A stretch of 11,571 bases of DNA from Irineochytrium annulatum (Eukaryota; Chytridiomycota; Chytridiomycetes; Chytridiales; Chytridiaceae): NCBI GenBank assembly GCA_027600665.1, contig JADGJL010000965.1, positions 1-11,571 of the forward strand, in the 5' to 3' direction. This document shows positions 8,124-11,571 of the stretch, piece by piece. Numbering within the stretch: position 1 is the first letter of the stretch; each line of letters starts with the position of its first letter. The notes beneath the pieces are model-generated. The model did not search any database. It worked only from the letters and a program-made list of their open reading frames with translations, and was not told the origin of the DNA. Position numbers and translations under genes: made by a program.

Positions 8124-11100
8124 CTAGCCGAATACGGCTCCAGCAAGCCCAGGGGTCGAGGCTCTCGCGTAATACATGTTGCTGTTTCGTTGAAGACGAC
8201 AGTAGTTAGCAAGTAATCAGCAACGGCAAAAGCGAACACATACAAATCGATCCTTGTGACCAGCTCCACAAAGCAAGCAGACCCCACATCCCCCCCGCTG
8301 GAGCTCCCCGCCGCCCCAGCAACCGCCCCCGAAAACTGCAACGCATTGATCAGGGCTCGCATGGCGGCCGCCTGCCCCTCATCCAGCCTCCGGAGCGCGG
8401 CGTCCGCTGGCGACCCGCTGCGGAGGGTCGCAAACAGGGTCGCGTCGGTTTCGTACTCGGACAGGTCGTGCGAGAGGATGTTGACGGCCGAGGTGGACGC
8501 CCACGCCGACGGCAGAGCTGGGTTGCTGCCGAGGTTACGGGCGGCGTTTGGGTCTGTGCGGTAGAGCTTGCGTTGGGTCATGAACGAACCCGCAAAGGCC
8601 GTGAAGCTGACACAGTTTGTCATAAGGCGGCTGAATAGCTAAAAAAAGATGTTAGCGAATATGAGGAAACGTTGTACTAGGATGCGTACCTTTAACAGCT
8701 TGGGGCTCGTCAACATGCAATCCTTTAAAGCGGTATCGAGGAAGTTCTCGTGGTGCCTCAAGATCTCGTCCACCGTTGTGACCTACAACCACAATGCATT
8801 AGAATGAGCCCCACAGTCCAAGCACTACTCCTCGCCAAATGACCACCTTCGCAAGCGCCGCCTCCATCCGTTGCCAATTCGGCTCGATGACCTCGTAGCA
8901 AAGGAAATGCAAGAGCTGCTGGATGAAATGCAACATCCGTGCCCTCACGACCGACATCCTCAGTATAAAAGCCGCTTCCTCCGCCGCCTCAGCCGCCACT
9001 GTCTCTTCTAAAAACGGGTTCTCGACCGTTGCCGCGGGCTCCTGTTCCTTATCCTTAGTCACGCTCGCGCTCCTCGATCCTGGCCCTGGCGCCGATGCCC
9101 TACGCGGCCGACTGCTCGCGGTGGTAGTTTTAACGCGCAACCGGCGGAGGGCGTCCCGAACGGTCCGGAACTTGATCTGGTCCATCCAAGCGGAGCCGAG
9201 GAGGCGCTCAACGTTCTTGCAGTGGAGGAGGTGTCGAAAAAGAAGTTGGTATTTCGTCATAATCTTCCGGTTCAAGACGAGCGAGACCGGGAAGTCGACA
9301 GCGTACGATAGAATCATCGAGTCAATGCCTGTATTCATTGTTAAATGAAACGCCTCACTTGCAACTTCGAGGCTACAACAAATACCTCGAAGGTGTGCCT
9401 TCTCCCTCGCGCCAACCATGCCGGCGATCTCGTCCTCCTCCCCAAACACTTTGCTCTTCCCATCCAGCGTGGCGGTCGACCTATTCGCCGCACCGGAGCC
9501 GCCCCGAAGTACACTCCTTGACTCCATCCCAACGACGGAGTTAACCCTCATGAGATGCTCAATCAAAGATGTGCCCTCGAGCTCAATGCTCAAATCGTCC
9601 TTATAAGGGTCTGCGGACGACACCGACGCCGGGTTCCGGACCACGAGCTCGAGGATCGAACGAAGCCGCTCCACCGAGACTTCGCGCCGAGGTTTTAGTA
9701 GCTTAGAGTAAGCGATATCGAGGAAGTGCGTGAGGAAGTCGGATTGTGCGAGAAGAAAGTAGTGCTTGATCGACCTGCCGCAGGCATTAGCTATAGTCGC
9801 GTCATCGATGTTCGTACCTCAACCGATTAATTAGCTCTTTATCCTTTACAAGCAGATCCAACAGCGTCTGGTTCGCGTACCTATAAGCGAGGTCGATATC
9901 CTCGACGATCCTAAATGTGTATTAGATGCTAGCATACCCAACAAAGAAGGAAAAAAGCTCACCCCGCCTTGTCAATCGAACCGACCACATCCCCGAACTC
10001 CCCGGACTTAAATTGCAGCTCCCCGCCGCTGCCCTTTACCACTGCCTCCACCCCCTCAACCCTCACCACCCGCCCCTCCAGCTCTGGAATGACCTCCCCG
10101 CACTCCCTCACAACATTCAAGTACTTCCCCGCCAATAACACCCTCCCCGCAACCGGCGCCAAGAAAGGCGGTATCCCGTCCCTCCGCAAGGTGTACCGCT
10201 GTTCCCAATACACGTCGTTAAAGTCCTGCCCGACGTGCTCTTTCGTGAGTCCCCGCCGCTCCTGGACCATAAACTCGTCGTAGGGGTCGTGAATCTCACC
10301 CGTATGGATCCAGGCGCGGAGGATAGAGATGTAGGGGACAGCCGAGCGCTCGAGGAGGTGTGAGTACAGGGCCTTTGTCGTCGGGTTCCTTTACACCGAC
10401 GGTTAAGCTTTGCATCGGCGAGAGGGAAACAAGACCCCACCCGCTCATAGTCATCATCCTATCCGCAATAACGCTCAACACGACGCCTCCGCCCCTAGTC
10501 GACGCGTGCAGTTCATGCGTGACGGATCTCAACAAGCTCGCGTCGGATTCGTCCCTCCCGACGGCCTCGGCGTCCCTCACGGCGTTAGCGAGCGACGAGA
10601 GCGTGGCCATGACCTGCATGGTGGGGGTGACGTGCATCCAGAGCCGCTGGAGGCCGAAGCCGGGCGCGAAGTGGACTTGATGCTCAAGCTGGGCCACGAG
10701 GACAAGGTAGTCCTTTGATAGGGCGGTTAAGCACATTGACACCAGCCTAGAAAGGACATAAACGCACCTTCACAAGCGCCCGCATCGCCGCGGCGAGCGC
10801 GTGGCTAACCTTTCCGTATTTAAACCAGTGTCGCGTGTCAATGAACTGCTGGACGATCCGGTAGTGGGCCGCGAGCGGAAGGATCCTTTGCGTCAAGTCG
10901 GCCAGGCTGTGGTCTAGCGACGTCGCATTAAAGATCTCAGGCTGAGAGTCAGCAAAAGTCGGCACTCACCGACGCTCGGATCAATTCTCAGGTCCGCCAT
11001 CCGGAAACCGTCCTCCTCCGTCATGACCCTATCCTTCCTCTTGATGTATTTCCCATCGAATCCCTTGAACACGTTAGCACTTCTTGTCGCAGATGACCAA

Positions 11101-11571
11101 ATTGCACCATTAGAACGTATAAAAGATCCTCCAGCATCAGGGCCTCCTGCTCCGCGACCGACAGCGTCCCTATCCGCACCTCCTTCGGGCTCGTAGACGC
11201 TTTCGTGTCGTCCTTGATATGGATGTTCCCGTGCTTGAACGGCGGCAGGAGCTGCAGCATCTTCTCGTCCAGATTCGATCTGGACGACGACCGTTTTACT
11301 GAGAGGAGTTCATTAGCGTTCCTCGTTGTATGCTGTAAAAAAACCTCTGTTTCTGCTCTCGGATCTCCCCCGCGACAACGGCGTGTTCACCAACGTCGAC
11401 CCATCCATCCCGGTTCCCGCCGGAGTCCTCGGCGTCGACGACAGCCCCGCATTGTTCGTCACCGACGCTGACCGACCCCGTCGTAACGCCGACGTCCCAG
11501 CAGCTCCGATTCCCGTTCCAACCCCCGTCGGCGTTACGACGGGGTCGGTCAGCGTCGGTGACGAACAATGC
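8124..11571 (-). CDS. TUBGCP2/SPC97: Gamma-tubulin complex component 2 (GCP2/Spc97), 5' partial
   Basis: A core subunit of the gamma-tubulin small complex that nucleates microtubules at spindle poles or centrosomes. Twelve exons on the minus strand: 11571-11345, 11298-11108, 11063-10970, 10913-10768, 10712-10441, 10388-9963, 9910-9818, 9774-9386, 9328-8847, 8782-8690, 8638-8244 and 8181-8124. This gives at least 954 aa in one frame; the eleven introns are 43-64 nt. Family blocks run in order: LEDLLYVLM..GFDGKYI, IDPSVDHSLADLTQRILP, VSHALAAAMRALVK, GLQRLWMHVTPTM, HDPYDEFMVQE..FNDVYWEQRYTL, GKYLNVVRECG. The C-terminal gamma-tubulin-binding domain follows: LRSIKHYFLLAQSDFLTHF, DPYKDDLSIEL, VSLVLNRKIMTKYQLLFRH, FLCYEVIEPNW, FLDTALKDCMLTSPKLLK and the terminal RIDFNMYY. 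The Ser/Thr/Arg-rich N-terminus runs off the window. If translation starts at the in-frame ATG at 11408-11406, the product is 900 aa. Low-complexity insertions, including one rich in Ala/Arg/Ser after SAWMDQIKFR, lengthen it relative to animal GCP2. Weak donors (GTTTTT at 11344, GTGGGG at 10440) are set by frame and family spacing. Confidence 0.95.
11449..11571. repeat. Perfect 46-bp inverted repeat at the window edge
   Basis: Bases 11449-11494 are the exact reverse complement of 11526-11571, separated by a 31-nt spacer (11495-11525). The first base inward (T11495 against C11525) breaks the match. The outer arm runs to the last base of the window, so the repeat may be longer. Both arms are open in the GCP2 reading frame. 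Confidence 0.95.

Noticed and set aside
8923..9348. Plus-strand open frame opposite GCP2
   Set aside because: It is the complement of strongly conserved GCP2 exons, with no similarity of its own. The plus-strand frames at 8256-8564 and 10360-10718 were rejected for the same reason.
11449..11571. Terminal inverted repeats of a transposon
   Set aside because: The arms are only 31 nt apart, with no room for an element and no transposase or target-site duplication.
1..11571. tRNA, rRNA, CRISPR array, prophage or a novel multi-gene defence or metabolic system
   Set aside because: No tRNA B-box, spaced direct-repeat array or phage/mobile genes were found; the identifiable genes are unrelated eukaryotic housekeeping functions with their own promoters and introns.

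Overview
The window looks like ordinary nuclear DNA from a fungus, most likely an early-diverging (chytrid-like) one. Genes are GC-rich with C or G at most third codon positions. They are split by very short introns (43-107 nt), several with a CTAAC/CTTAAC branch-like motif, and are separated by more AT-rich spacers. The taxonomic call is inference from intron style and protein character; another unicellular eukaryote is not excluded.

Layout: 1-1210 has no convincing gene. 1211-3431 (+) is a five-exon DNA polymerase eta gene (Y-family translesion polymerase with a C-terminal ubiquitin-binding zinc finger). 3659-4763 (+) is a four-exon gene whose second half resembles the Golgin-A7/ERF4 family, the partner subunit of DHHC protein palmitoyltransferases. 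5121-6131 (+) is an unrecognised helical, acidic protein, probably with a small first exon. 6132-7177 is a gene-poor gap between convergent genes. 7178-7576 (-) is a short unrecognised coding region with strong coding bias. 8124-11571 (-) is a twelve-exon, 5'-partial gene for gamma-tubulin complex component 2 (GCP2/Spc97).

The genes do not form a pathway. They cover DNA damage tolerance, protein lipidation and microtubule nucleation, and nothing suggests a mobile island or a new multi-gene system. Exon joins were worked out by hand from splice sites, frame and collinearity with known families. For Pol eta, the ERF4-like gene and GCP2 every join keeps frame (660, 295 and at least 954 residues).

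Most worth a second look: a perfect 46-bp inverted repeat ending exactly at the window edge (possible fold-back artefact); a coding 45-bp minisatellite in an acidic insertion of Pol eta; a PIP-like motif beside the Pol eta zinc finger; a cysteine cluster at the end of the ERF4-like protein; and introns of GCP2 that stay open when read through.
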